From an uncultured Ruminococcus sp. (lineage in GTDB: Bacteria > Bacillota > Clostridia > Oscillospirales > Acutalibacteraceae): a DNA stretch of 64,000 nucleotides. The position numbers and the translations under genes were made by a program. Location of the stretch: contig UQCF01000004.1 in assembly GCA_900539465.1 (NCBI GenBank), positions 87,050-151,049 on the forward strand. Reading direction: 5' to 3'. How positions within the stretch are numbered: the first letter of the stretch is position 1; every line of letters begins with the position of its first letter. Below the pieces are notes generated by a model. The model saw nothing but the letters and a program-made list of their open reading frames with translations, was not told the origin of the DNA and did not search any database. Positions 1 to 8,335 of the stretch are shown in pieces.

Positions 1-36
1 AATTTTTCATAAAGTATAGAAATTGCAGAAAACATC

Positions 37-45
37 TGCTATAAT
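37..45 (+). promoter_or_regulatory. Extended -10 promoter for tig
   Basis: TG, one base, then a consensus TATAAT (40-45) form an extended -10 element about 34 bases before the tig start. There is no good -35 at the usual distance, as is common for extended -10 promoters. No upstream gene end is visible in bases 1-36. Confidence 0.6.
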
Positions 46-78
46 GTATAAGTTAGAGAATGTACAGGAGGAACAACG

Positions 79-1446
79 ATGTTAAAATCAGCAAACAAAA
101 CAGAAACCAACATTTATACTTTAGAGGTTTCAATAAGCGGCGAGGACTTCAAAGCTGCCATTTTAAAGGCATATAACAAACAGAAAGGCAATATTGCCAT
201 CCCCGGTTTCCGCAAGGGCAAGGTTCCGCTTCACATGATTGAGCGTTACTACGGCAAGGGCGTATTTTACGAAGATGCTCTCGACATCCTTTATCCCGAT
301 GTTGTAAGCGATGCAATCAAAGAGGCAGGCATTGAGGCTGTTGCAGCTCCTCATGACCTTGACGTATCCAAAATTGACGAAGACGGCGTTGAGATGTCAA
401 TGAAAGTTACCGTTAAACCCGAAATCGAGGTTAGCGAGTACAAGGGACTTAAAGCCGTTAAGGCAGACACAACCGTTTCTGCGGCAGAGGTTAAAAAACA
501 GCTTCAGGATCTTCAGGAGAGAAACGCAAGAGTTATCACCGTTGAAGACAGAGCAGTTAAAAAAGACGACATCGCAGTTATTGATTTTGAAGGCTTTGTT
601 GACGGCGTTGCATTTGACGGCGGCAAAGGCGAAGACTTTGAGCTTACAATCGGTTCGGGTCAGTTTATCCCCGGCTTTGAAGATCAGATTATCGGCCACA
701 ACACAGGCGACGAGTTTGACGTAAACGTTAAATTCCCCAAGGAGTATACTCCCGAGCTTGCAGATAAGGATGCTGTATTCAAAGTTAAGGTTAAAGAGAT
801 TAAGGCAAAAGAGCTCCCCGAGCTTGACGATGAGTTTGCAAAGGACGTAAGCGAAGACGCAGACACACTTGCGGCTCTTAAAAAGAGCATAAAGGCAGAG
901 CTCGGCGAGGGCAAAAAGGCTCAGGCAGATAAAGACTTTGAAAGTGCTCTCTTAGAGCAGCTTGCAGACGGCGTTAAGGGCGAAATCCCCGAGGTTATGT
1001 ATGACAACAAGGTTGAAGACGACATCAACAACTTCTCTCAGCGCCTTGCGTCTCAGGGTATGGATATTGACACCTACCTTAAATACACAGGCATGGATAT
1101 GAACAAGCTCAAAGAGAGCTTCCGTGACGGTGCGGTTAAGCAGGTTAAGCTTATGCTTGCAATAGAGAAGATTGCCGAACTCGAAAACATCGAGGCTTCC
1201 GATGAAGAAGTTGAGAATAAATATAAAGAGATGGCTGACCTCTATAAAATTGAAGTTGAAAAGATTAAGGGCTTTGTTCCCGCAGAGGATGTTAAGACAG
1301 ACATCATCAACGGCAAGGCGGTTCAGCTTGTTGTTGACAACGCAGTAGCAGAAGCTCCCGAAAAGCCCGCAAAGAAAACCGCTGCAAAAAAGACAACCAA
1401 AAAGTCAGAAGCGGCAGAGGCCGAAAAGGAAGAATCGGCTGAATAA
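79..1446 (+). CDS. tig: Trigger factor, ribosome-bound chaperone and prolyl isomerase
   Basis: 455 residues, about the usual length plus a tail. The ribosome-binding signature GFRKGKVP lies at residues 43-50, an FKBP-type isomerase domain covers roughly residues 155-245 (IDFEGFVDG and FIPGFEDQIIG motifs), and a helical C-terminal chaperone domain follows. The last 25 or so residues are an extra Lys/Ala/Glu-rich tail that is not part of the core fold. The protein docks at the ribosomal exit tunnel and shields nascent chains. AGGAGG lies 6 bases before the ATG. It heads a tig-clpP-clpX series, a common order in bacteria, which places folding next to degradation. Confidence 0.97.
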   Translation: MLKSANKTETNIYTLEVSISGEDFKAAILKAYNKQKGNIAIPGFRKGKVPLHMIERYYGKGVFYEDALDILYPDVVSDAIKEAGIEAVAAPHDLDVSKIDEDGVEMSMKVTVKPEIEVSEYKGLKAVKADTTVSAAEVKKQLQDLQERNARVITVEDRAVKKDDIAVIDFEGFVDGVAFDGGKGEDFELTIGSGQFIPGFEDQIIGHNTGDEFDVNVKFPKEYTPELADKDAVFKVKVKEIKAKELPELDDEFAKDVSEDADTLAALKKSIKAELGEGKKAQADKDFESALLEQLADGVKGEIPEVMYDNKVEDDINNFSQRLASQGMDIDTYLKYTGMDMNKLKESFRDGAVKQVKLMLAIEKIAELENIEASDEEVENKYKEMADLYKIEVEKIKGFVPAEDVKTDIINGKAVQLVVDNAVAEAPEKPAKKTAAKKTTKKSEAAEAEKEESAE

Positions 1447-1479
1447 TTCTTTGTTTTAAAACCTATAATGTTAATGAAG

Positions 1480-1501
1480 TGGATGGCTTTATTGCCATTC
1501 A
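1480..1501 (+). other. Small hairpin between tig and clpP
   Basis: An 8-bp stem (1480-1487 with 1494-1501, one G-U pair) with a 6-base loop lies in the 79-base tig-clpP gap and is followed by a weak T-rich stretch. It could be a partial terminator that lowers read-through, or an mRNA processing site. A TATAAT at 1464-1469 has no convincing -35. No CtsR heptad was seen in front of clpP. Confidence 0.35.
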
Positions 1502-1525
1502 TTTCTGTATAAGGAGGAATTTATT

Positions 1526-2107
1526 ATGGCATTGGTACCTTATGTTATTGAACAGACTAACAGAGGCGAGAGATCTTATGATATATTCTCACGTCTTTTG
1601 AGCGACAGAATAATAGTGCTCTCGGACGAGGTGAACGACGCTACCGCAAGCCTTGTTGTTGCACAGCTTTTGTTCCTTGAGGGTCAGGACCCCGAGAAGG
1701 ACATCAGCCTTTATATCAACAGCCCGGGCGGCTCTGTAACCGCAGGCATGGCGATTTATGACACTATGCAGTATATTAAGTGCGATGTTTCAACCATTTG
1801 CATGGGCATGGCTGCTTCGATGGGTGCATTTTTGCTCTCCTCCGGCGCAAAGGGCAAAAGACTTGCTCTGCCCAACAGTGAGATTATGATACATCAGCCC
1901 CTCGGCGGTGCCAAAGGTCAGGCGACAGAGATTAAGATTGTTGCCGACCACATACTCAAAACAAGAGAAAAGCTCAACGCTATCCTTGCAGAGAACACAG
2001 GCAAGCCCATTGAGCAGATTGCGCTTGACACTGAGAGAGACAACTACCTCACCGCGCAGGAGGCTATGGAATACGGCCTTGTTGATAAGGTTATTAAACA
2101 CAGATAA
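1526..2107 (+). CDS. clpP: ATP-dependent Clp protease proteolytic subunit
   Basis: 193 residues, standard length. The serine protease triad is intact and at canonical positions: Ser98 in GMAASMGA, His123 in MIHQPLGG and Asp172 in TERDN. The N-terminus starts at VPYVIEQTNRGERSYD, typical of mature ClpP with little or no propeptide. It forms a double-ring tetradecamer that receives substrates from ClpX (next gene) and from ClpC (encoded at 20061-22505). AAGGAGG lies 7 bases before the ATG. Confidence 0.98.
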   Translation: MALVPYVIEQTNRGERSYDIFSRLLSDRIIVLSDEVNDATASLVVAQLLFLEGQDPEKDISLYINSPGGSVTAGMAIYDTMQYIKCDVSTICMGMAASMGAFLLSSGAKGKRLALPNSEIMIHQPLGGAKGQATEIKIVADHILKTREKLNAILAENTGKPIEQIALDTERDNYLTAQEAMEYGLVDKVIKHR

Positions 2108-2132
2108 ACCCGAAAGGATTTGACAGAACAGT

Positions 2133-3410
2133 ATGCTTAGAGATGACGAAAGACGGGAGAAAAATATTCGCTGTTCTTTTTGCCAAAAAACACAGAACCA
2201 GGTCGAAAAAATAATTGCAGGCCCGGGTGTTTATATTTGCGACGAATGTGTGGAGCTTTGCCAGCGAATAATTGACGATGAAAACGAGCAGACGGTGCGC
2301 AAAAAAAAGGCCAAGGCTGCCGAGGTTCATCTGCCTACCCCGGCTGAGATAAAGAAAAATCTCGATGAGTATGTCGTTGGGCAAAACGAGGCAAAAATTG
2401 CGCTCAGCGTTGCGGTCTATAACCACTATAAGCGCGTTTATAAGGGCGCAGAGAGTGACGTTGATATTCAAAAGAGCAACATTATGCTGCTCGGCCCCAC
2501 GGGTGTGGGCAAAACCATGCTCGCACAGACTCTTGCCAAAACCCTTGACGTTCCGTTTGCTATTGCAGACGCCACAACGCTTACCGAGGCAGGCTATGTA
2601 GGCGAGGATGTTGAGAATATTTTGCTTCGCCTTATTCAGGCGGCGGATTTTGACATTGAAAAAGCGCAGCGCGGCATAATTTATGTTGACGAGATAGATA
2701 AGATTGCAAGAAAATCAGAGAACCCGTCTATTACAAGAGACGTCAGCGGTGAGGGCGTTCAGCAGGCACTTCTCAAAATTCTTGAGGGCACTGTTGCCAA
2801 TGTGCCTCCGCAGGGCGGCAGAAAGCATCCGCAGCAAGAGTTTATTCAGGTTGATACCTCAAACATCCTCTTTATTTGCGGCGGTGCATTTGACGGCATA
2901 GAAAAAATCGTTGAGAAAAGAATAGGCGGTTCGGCTCTCGGCTTCGGCGCAGATGTTAAAAACAAGTCGGAGCTTACGGCAGAAAATCTTATCGGCAAAG
3001 TTATTCATCAGGATCTTTCCAAATACGGTCTTATCCCTGAGCTTGTCGGCAGACTTCCTGTTATCACAACTCTTCATCAGCTTGATAAAGACGACATGAT
3101 AAGAATTCTTAAAGAGCCCAAAAACGCTATATTAAAGCAGTATCAGGCGTTGTTTGCAATGGACGGAGTGGAGCTTGAATTTGACGACGGCGCACTTTCT
3201 GCCGTTGCGGAAAAAACTCTTGAGAAAAAGACAGGCGCGAGAGGGCTTCGTTCTATTATGGAATCGGTGCTTTTGCCCGTGATGTATGAAGTGCCGGGCG
3301 ACAAGACAATCGAAAAAGTTATTTTCACAGCCGATTCGGTCAAAAACGGAGCTCCGCCGGAGCTTGTTAAAAATAAAAATTCAAAGCGTTTTAATAAAAA
3401 AGGCGCGTAA
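2133..3410 (+). CDS. clpX: ClpX, ATPase unfoldase subunit of ClpXP
   Basis: 425 residues. An N-terminal zinc-binding domain has Cys14, Cys17, Cys36 and Cys39. The AAA+ module has Walker A GPTGVGKT at residues 121-128 and Walker B IIYVDEID. ClpX unfolds tagged proteins and threads them into ClpP. The gene is 25 bases after clpP. An in-frame TGA lies just upstream, so this ATG is the first possible one; its nearest purine-rich site (AAAGGA) is about 14 bases away, longer than normal, so translation may be modest or coupled to clpP. Confidence 0.98.
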   Translation: MLRDDERREKNIRCSFCQKTQNQVEKIIAGPGVYICDECVELCQRIIDDENEQTVRKKKAKAAEVHLPTPAEIKKNLDEYVVGQNEAKIALSVAVYNHYKRVYKGAESDVDIQKSNIMLLGPTGVGKTMLAQTLAKTLDVPFAIADATTLTEAGYVGEDVENILLRLIQAADFDIEKAQRGIIYVDEIDKIARKSENPSITRDVSGEGVQQALLKILEGTVANVPPQGGRKHPQQEFIQVDTSNILFICGGAFDGIEKIVEKRIGGSALGFGADVKNKSELTAENLIGKVIHQDLSKYGLIPELVGRLPVITTLHQLDKDDMIRILKEPKNAILKQYQALFAMDGVELEFDDGALSAVAEKTLEKKTGARGLRSIMESVLLPVMYEVPGDKTIEKVIFTADSVKNGAPPELVKNKNSKRFNKKGA

Positions 3411-3414
3411 ACAG

Positions 3415-3450
3415 AAACGACAGTCAGATTTAATCCGGCTGTCGTTTTTG
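3415..3450. terminator. Terminator shared by clpX and the convergent minus-strand operon
   Basis: Arms 3415-3423 and 3439-3447 pair (AAACGACAG with CTGTCGTTT), with further partial pairing inside, followed by a T-run on the plus strand and preceded by A-rich sequence, so it can work both ways between two convergent genes. Confidence 0.75.
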
Positions 3451-3993
3451 TTATCTATTGGTATTTTTTATAATATCCTGTATCTGCAAAAGACTTTTGG
3501 CAAAATATATGCCGTTTTGGCGCTCTTTTGAAGAGAGCCCCATTTCGGTCATATGCTCTAAAAGCTCTTTCAGGCTGTTGTAATAGCCGTTGAGGTTATA
3601 GAATATACACGGTGCGTCAAGCTGTTTTAAAGAAACTTTTGACATGACCTCCGAAATTTCTTCGAGCGTGCCCGTGCCGCCGGGGAAAGCTATGAACGCG
3701 TCCCCAAGCTCTATCATTTTTGCTTTGCGTTCTGCCATATCTTTTGTTACTATAAGTTTTGTTAAGCCCTCGTGTTGAGCGCATCTGTCAATAAAAAACT
3801 GTGGTTCAACCCCGGTTACTTTGCCGCCGGAGGACAGAACACTGTCGGCAATTTCACCCATGAGTCCGCTTTTGGAGCCGCCGTAAACAAGTGCGTTGCC
3901 GCTTTTGCCTATCCAATTTCCGAGTTCTCTTACGGCTTTTTTGAGCGACGGGTCGTTACCCTCAAGCGCACCGAGATATACTGTTATGTTCAT
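3451..3993 (-). CDS. LOG-family (lysine decarboxylase-like) protein
   Basis: 180 residues. The family hallmark PGGTGTLEE is at residues 104-112 and a nucleotide-binding YGGSKSGLMG motif is near residue 37. LOG proteins are Rossmann-fold enzymes; characterised members hydrolyse nucleoside 5'-monophosphates to free base and ribose 5-phosphate, often cytokinin-type nucleotides, and the lysine decarboxylase name in databases is historical. The substrate here is unknown. It is the last gene of a minus-strand operon (GDPD-like, serine hydrolase, YhhN-like, LOG) with gaps of 21-29 bases. Confidence 0.88.
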   Translation of the reverse strand: MNITVYLGALEGNDPSLKKAVRELGNWIGKSGNALVYGGSKSGLMGEIADSVLSSGGKVTGVEPQFFIDRCAQHEGLTKLIVTKDMAERKAKMIELGDAFIAFPGGTGTLEEISEVMSKVSLKQLDAPCIFYNLNGYYNSLKELLEHMTEMGLSSKERQNGIYFAKSLLQIQDIIKNTNR

Positions 3994-4014
3994 AGTGCCT
4001 TACTTCCTTTTGAT

Positions 4015-4731
4015 TTATACCGATGAAATGTTGAGCGAAAGAGCAATCAACAGCTGCCCCATGTAATAAGTCCATAAATTGAACTTTTTAAGCGGATAAT
4101 TATGCTTAAATTTGTCGTCAAAAATAAGCGGCGCTATAGAAGCGTCCGAGAGGATAAACAGTGTGCTGCCGCATATCAGCATCGCGGAATAAACTTTTTC
4201 CTGTATTCCTCCCGCAGCGAGAAGATTGCAGCCGAACACAAAACACTTGACCGTCATAACAGTTATTACCGCGCCGTAAATAAGGCAGGGGATAACGGCA
4301 ATTTTGAGGTCGATTTTAAAAATAATCCCAACCAAAACAAAGGCAGCCATTATGGCGCAAACCGCTGCAATTTCACCGCCTGTTAAAAATTTGCGCCCCT
4401 GCTCTCCCACTCTGTTAAATGCAAGAATATAAAAGATATGACCCGAAAGAAAGGATAAAAAGCCGAGCCCGTTAAATATGTTGCTTTTGACGTGCAGCAA
4501 TATGTCCCCCAAAAAGCCGAGTGCCAGGCCACAGAGCATATATTTCTTATACTCGGTGATTTCGCCTGCGTGAGCCGCGCTCACTATGCCGGCAAGCAAA
4601 AACATACTTGAGCATAATATTTTTATGCACAGCGATTTAAAGCATCGCCCCGGTCTTTGAACGGTGATAAAAACCGGGGTTAAAGCTATTTGCCCTAAAA
4701 TTAAAATTGCTAAAATGATATAATACGTCAT
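4015..4731 (-). CDS. YhhN-family membrane protein (lysoplasmalogenase-like)
   Basis: 238 residues, nearly all hydrophobic, about seven or eight membrane segments. The conserved YhhN/TMEM86 pattern is visible: LGDILL, then FLSGHIFYILAF, then a C-terminal LSDASIAP and YYMGQLLIA. In animals the family cleaves the vinyl-ether bond of lysoplasmalogens. Many anaerobic clostridia make plasmalogens, so a role in ether-lipid turnover is plausible but inferred. It sits 22 bases after the serine hydrolase and 21 before the LOG gene. Confidence 0.75.
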   Translation of the reverse strand: MTYYIILAILILGQIALTPVFITVQRPGRCFKSLCIKILCSSMFLLAGIVSAAHAGEITEYKKYMLCGLALGFLGDILLHVKSNIFNGLGFLSFLSGHIFYILAFNRVGEQGRKFLTGGEIAAVCAIMAAFVLVGIIFKIDLKIAVIPCLIYGAVITVMTVKCFVFGCNLLAAGGIQEKVYSAMLICGSTLFILSDASIAPLIFDDKFKHNYPLKKFNLWTYYMGQLLIALSLNISSV

Positions 4732-4753
4732 TGATTTTTAACTTGATTTCTGT

Positions 4754-6361
4754 TTATTTTTCTATTGAGCCCTTGTGAACCGCGTCAATAATTTTGGGCA
4801 ACTGGTCAAATGCCACAAGCCCAAGCTTTTGAAGTACGCCTGGGAAGTATGAGTCAACATCAAGAGCAAGATTTTCTGCCATTGCGTTTATCGACTGCTG
4901 ACTGCTCGGCTTAAACGAAACGCTGTGACCGTCTTCACCGAAATGGAACTCAATGGTTCTGCGGCAAACGGACTCTATCGGGCGCATGTTGATAACAAGT
5001 GTGCGCTCATCTTTCCATGCGGCGGTGCTGTAAGCTGTGAAATCCATTTTTGCAAGGTGAATGGGTGCTGTTCTGTATTTTCCGTCCATACCGCAAATTA
5101 TGGTGTTGTGCTCGTTGCCCTCGTCCCACGTCATTGTGCACTCATCTTCGCCGAATTCAAACTTGACATTTGTTATGTTGCCTGCTTTGTCTGCCGACAT
5201 ATACACAACGGGAATGGGCAGCATGCTCACCGGGAAGCCCGAAGCTTCAAGAATAAGATTTTTTTTGAAAGTAATATTCTTGCCTGCAATCTCTTTTTCA
5301 AGTTCGCTTCTTTCGCCGGCAGGGAGTCTATCGTCAAGCGGAGCAAGAGCAATTTCGTGATCCGCTTTCGGTTCGCTGTCCGGTTCTATAAAACACTTGG
5401 GAATGTGACGCCAAATGGAATCTCTTGTTTTTTGCTCGTCAATTTCGCCTGCCGTGATGATAACAGAGGCATCTCGGTCTTTAAATACAATGCCGAACTG
5501 TGAGAACATACCGTCCATTCTGTAAGCCGATGCACCTGCACAGTGCCATACGCAGTAGCCGTAGCCGCACTGGGTATCGGGTGATTTGTTTACGGTGGAG
5601 TTATCGGCATGTCTGCGGTGTGTGAGGCGTACCCACTCTTCGGGGATAACCTGCTTGCCGTTAAACATACCGCCGTGCTGATAGCAGGTGACAAATTTTG
5701 CGAGGTCTTCTGTTTTTATAAACAGACCCCAACCGCCTGCCTCTATTCCCTCGGGCGATCTTTCCCATGCGGGTACGTCAATGCCGAGCGGCTCAAAAAG
5801 GCGCGGAGTGAGGTATTCGGTAACAGACATACCCGTTACCCTGTGAATTACGGAGCAGAGCATATACTGGTTCTCGCTTATGTATTGCCAGTGGCCGTCA
5901 CAGGGCGTAAAAGCCCAGGGCGCGTCGAAAAATTCCTTCTCCCAGTTTCCCTTTGTTTTGTCAGAAAATACGCTCACGTTTTTGCCGGATTGCATGGTGA
6001 GCAAAGCGTGAATAGTGAGCTTTTCAAGCTTATCGTCGCACTTTTCGGGCATGAATTCGGGGAATATTTCTATAAGCTTTGTGTCTGTGCTTATAAGTCC
6101 CTCGTTTACGGCAAAGCCTATTGCCGCCGAGGTAAAGGTTTTGCTGACAGAGTACATTGCATGCGGAATATCCGGAGAATAAGGGTCTGCCCATGTCTCA
6201 AAGGCAACCTTGCCGTGATTCATGACCATGATACTGTGAACCTCGATATTATTCTGCTTAAAATCCGCTATCAGTGCTTCCATCTCTTTAGAAGACACAC
6301 CGACCTGCTCGGGGTAATCCGCTCTTTCAAGGCGGATTTTTTCTTTTAATGTCGCTGCCAT
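4754..6361 (-). CDS. Serine hydrolase, beta-lactamase class C family
   Basis: 535 residues. The catalytic SxxK motif is Ser71-Val-Ser-Lys74 (YSVSKTFTSAA), with a Tyr-containing second motif around WQYISENQYML. After about residue 330 comes an extra beta-rich C-terminal region of about 200 residues, as often seen in this family. No signal peptide or membrane segment is visible, so it appears cytoplasmic. Family members are D-amino-acid peptidases, esterases or penicillin-binding-like enzymes; the substrate cannot be told. AAAAGGAG lies 7 bases before the ATG. Confidence 0.85.
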   Translation of the reverse strand: MAATLKEKIRLERADYPEQVGVSSKEMEALIADFKQNNIEVHSIMVMNHGKVAFETWADPYSPDIPHAMYSVSKTFTSAAIGFAVNEGLISTDTKLIEIFPEFMPEKCDDKLEKLTIHALLTMQSGKNVSVFSDKTKGNWEKEFFDAPWAFTPCDGHWQYISENQYMLCSVIHRVTGMSVTEYLTPRLFEPLGIDVPAWERSPEGIEAGGWGLFIKTEDLAKFVTCYQHGGMFNGKQVIPEEWVRLTHRRHADNSTVNKSPDTQCGYGYCVWHCAGASAYRMDGMFSQFGIVFKDRDASVIITAGEIDEQKTRDSIWRHIPKCFIEPDSEPKADHEIALAPLDDRLPAGERSELEKEIAGKNITFKKNLILEASGFPVSMLPIPVVYMSADKAGNITNVKFEFGEDECTMTWDEGNEHNTIICGMDGKYRTAPIHLAKMDFTAYSTAAWKDERTLVINMRPIESVCRRTIEFHFGEDGHSVSFKPSSQQSINAMAENLALDVDSYFPGVLQKLGLVAFDQLPKIIDAVHKGSIEK

Positions 6362-6390
6362 AAAAACACTCCTTTTATTGTAAAGAATAA

Positions 6391-7593
6391 CTAATTTGAT
6401 TTGCGGCGTTTATAGAAAAACACCTGTGCCGCCGCTACGGCGCAAAGACAAAGCGAGGCGGCAATTATTCTGCCGGGGGTAAAAGAAAACATTTCTGTGA
6501 TTTTGCCGTCTGTTTTCAAATTTGCAAAGGCGTTATTAAGCTCCGAATACGCTTTTGAAAGCTCGTTTTTTGAAGCATAACGACCTAAAACACCGTTTGC
6601 GTTTGCCAAAGCTTTTTTAAAAGACAACGCGGTGTCTTTTGAGTAGCTCCCGTTTTTATACTTATCGCAAGTTTCTTTTAGAGAACGAAGATTTGTCTTT
6701 ATCGCTTCCGATTCGCTGATGTAATTTTGCAAAGAGTCGGGGTAGTCTGTTTCAATAATTCCGTAGCCTCTTGAAATAATGTCGTCCCAGCCCTCGGCGC
6801 TGTCGGGTCTTTTGCCGCTGTAACCGTCCGTCATTGAAAAGAGGACTGTTCTGTTATATTTATTAAAAATCTTTGTAAAGGCATGATAAAAAACAACGCC
6901 GTACTGATTTTTGCTGCCTATTTGAGCGGTTGAAAGTCCGTTTTTTTCGCTGTTTTTAATGAGCGACACCGCACTGAAAATTATGTTGCCGTCATATTTC
7001 GCCATAATATTTGAAATGCCCTTTTCTTTGGCGAGGGCAAATGCCTCTTTTGCGGAGCAATTTGGTCTGAAAATAACCTTTTCCTGCGCCGAGTTGTCGC
7101 TTACGCATTTATAAACAGCGTCCAAATCCGACTTCTCGGTGTCAAGAATAAGCGTTTTACCGTCCGAATGAGTCAAGGCCTGCTGCAAAGAGGCAACGGT
7201 ACTTTCGCTCACTTCGGAGCCGACTCCGCCGTTCCTTTGGCGCAGACGGTATGTTGACAAAACAGGGTAATTTATATTTTTTACGCTGCCGCTGACTGCG
7301 TTCCCATTTCGATCCGTGCACATTCTGCCTACGGTTTCATCTTTTAAGAGAACGGGCACACCGTCTGCTGTGAGACGAATATCTAAAGAAATATATTCTG
7401 CCGAGCAGTCGTTTATCGCTTCAAGCGAATTTTCGGGGTGGGTGAGCCAGTTGCCTTTATCTGCGCAGACTTTCACAGTATAGTTTATATCCGCGGCAGA
7501 GCTTTCGCTGCCGGCAAAAACGGCAATTCCGAATGTTGAAAATACAAAAATGACCGTTATAAGGGTAGATAAAAATTTAGAAATGCCGTTCAT
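6391..7593 (-). CDS. Membrane-anchored GDPD-like protein with degenerate active site
   Basis: 400 residues from the ATG at 7593, preferred over an upstream TTG (7608) because GCGAGG sits 7 bases before it. An N-terminal signal peptide is followed by a glycerophosphodiester phosphodiesterase-like barrel: HPENSLEAI and LDIRLTADGVPVLLKD match the family. Catalytic residues look lost: the usual HRG reads DKG, ExD reads SLD, and HD reads KD. A helical FIVAR-like region follows, then one membrane helix and the tail YKRRKSN. It is probably surface-exposed and may bind rather than cleave. First gene of the minus-strand operon ending at 3451, divergent from lexA. Confidence 0.75.
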   Translation of the reverse strand: MNGISKFLSTLITVIFVFSTFGIAVFAGSESSAADINYTVKVCADKGNWLTHPENSLEAINDCSAEYISLDIRLTADGVPVLLKDETVGRMCTDRNGNAVSGSVKNINYPVLSTYRLRQRNGGVGSEVSESTVASLQQALTHSDGKTLILDTEKSDLDAVYKCVSDNSAQEKVIFRPNCSAKEAFALAKEKGISNIMAKYDGNIIFSAVSLIKNSEKNGLSTAQIGSKNQYGVVFYHAFTKIFNKYNRTVLFSMTDGYSGKRPDSAEGWDDIISRGYGIIETDYPDSLQNYISESEAIKTNLRSLKETCDKYKNGSYSKDTALSFKKALANANGVLGRYASKNELSKAYSELNNAFANLKTDGKITEMFSFTPGRIIAASLCLCAVAAAQVFFYKRRKSN

Positions 7594-7626
7594 TAAAAAA
7601 CCTCGCAAAAAAATATAAAAAAATCA

Positions 7627-7640
7627 CAAACAAATGTTTA
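7627..7640. promoter_or_regulatory. Candidate LexA operator 1
   Basis: CAAACAAATGTTTA resembles the Gram-positive LexA box CGAAC-N4-GTTCG: the AAAC/GTTT half-sites and 4-base spacer fit, the outer bases do not. It touches the -35 of the lexA promoter and faces the divergent GDPD-like operon. Confidence 0.5.
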
Positions 7641-7665
7641 CAAATACGAACATTTGTGCTAAAAT
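7637..7665 (+). promoter_or_regulatory. lexA promoter
   Basis: -35 TTTACA (7637-7642), 17-base spacer and -10 TAAAAT (7660-7665). The second LexA-like box fills the spacer, which suits repression by LexA of its own gene. Confidence 0.75.
7647..7660. promoter_or_regulatory. Candidate LexA operator 2
   Basis: CGAACATTTGTGCT has a perfect left half-site (CGAAC), the right spacing and a weaker right half. It lies between -35 and -10 of lexA. Confidence 0.65.
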
Positions 7666-7699
7666 AGCCTTAAATAAATGTTGAAAGGTGTGCAATGCC

Positions 7700-8287
7700 A
7701 TGTCATTAAACGATACACAGCGCAGAATATATGACTTTCTCGTTGAGAGGAGCGCAGACGGCATCCCTCCCTCGGTCAGAGAAATCGGCACAGCCGTAGG
7801 TCTGAGATCAACTTCTTCTGTGCAGGCAAACCTTGACGCACTTGAAGAAAAGGGATATATAACCAGGGATCCGATGCTCAAAAGATCCATAAGAATAGTC
7901 GGTCAAAACGACAATATAACTCAGGTGCCGATAGTCGGCACGGTCACGGCAGGTGCGCCGATACTTGCGGTTGAGTCTATTGAGGGCTACTTCCCTTATA
8001 CAGGCAGCGTTTCGCGCGATAAGCCGCTTTTTGCCCTGCATGTAAGGGGCGAGAGCATGATTGAGGCCGGTATATTAGACGGTGACCTTGTTATTGCCGA
8101 AAAAACACCGTATGCCCGAAACGGCGACCTTGTTGTTGCACTCGTTGAAGATGAGGCAACCGTAAAAACTTTTTATAAAGAAGACGGATATTATCGCCTT
8201 CAACCCGAGAACCCAAGCTATATGCCGATAATAGTCAGCGATGTTTCGATTCTCGGTAAGGTTGTTGCCGTTATGCGATATTATTGA
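7700..8287 (+). CDS. lexA: LexA, SOS repressor
   Basis: 195 residues from the ATG at 7700, chosen because AAAGGTG lies 9 bases upstream; a GTG at 7688 would add four residues but overlaps that site. The winged-helix N-terminus (PSVREIGTAVGLRSTSS) binds operators. The self-cleavage bond Ala84-Gly85 (VTAGAP) and the Ser119 (GESM) and Lys156 (ATVKTF) dyad are all present, so RecA-stimulated autocleavage is expected. Two LexA-like boxes in its promoter indicate autoregulation, and the shared gap could bring the divergent GDPD-like operon under the same control. Confidence 0.97.
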   Translation: MSLNDTQRRIYDFLVERSADGIPPSVREIGTAVGLRSTSSVQANLDALEEKGYITRDPMLKRSIRIVGQNDNITQVPIVGTVTAGAPILAVESIEGYFPYTGSVSRDKPLFALHVRGESMIEAGILDGDLVIAEKTPYARNGDLVVALVEDEATVKTFYKEDGYYRLQPENPSYMPIIVSDVSILGKVVAVMRYY

Positions 8288-8298
8288 TAAAATCATAT

Positions 8299-8332
8299 CG
8301 TCCTGTTCCGAGAGGAACGGGACGTTTTTTTT
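8299..8332 (+). terminator. lexA terminator
   Basis: An 11-bp stem (8299-8309 with 8314-8324, one G-U) with a GAGA tetraloop is followed by a run of T. It sits just before the convergent minus-strand stop at 8336. Confidence 0.9.
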
Positions 8333-8335
8333 ATT

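Noticed and set aside
1447..1525. CtsR box before clpP
   Set aside because: No RGTCAAA heptad on either strand in this gap.
5609..6349. 246-codon plus-strand open frame
   Set aside because: Antisense to the serine hydrolase; no ribosome site and no protein-like motifs.
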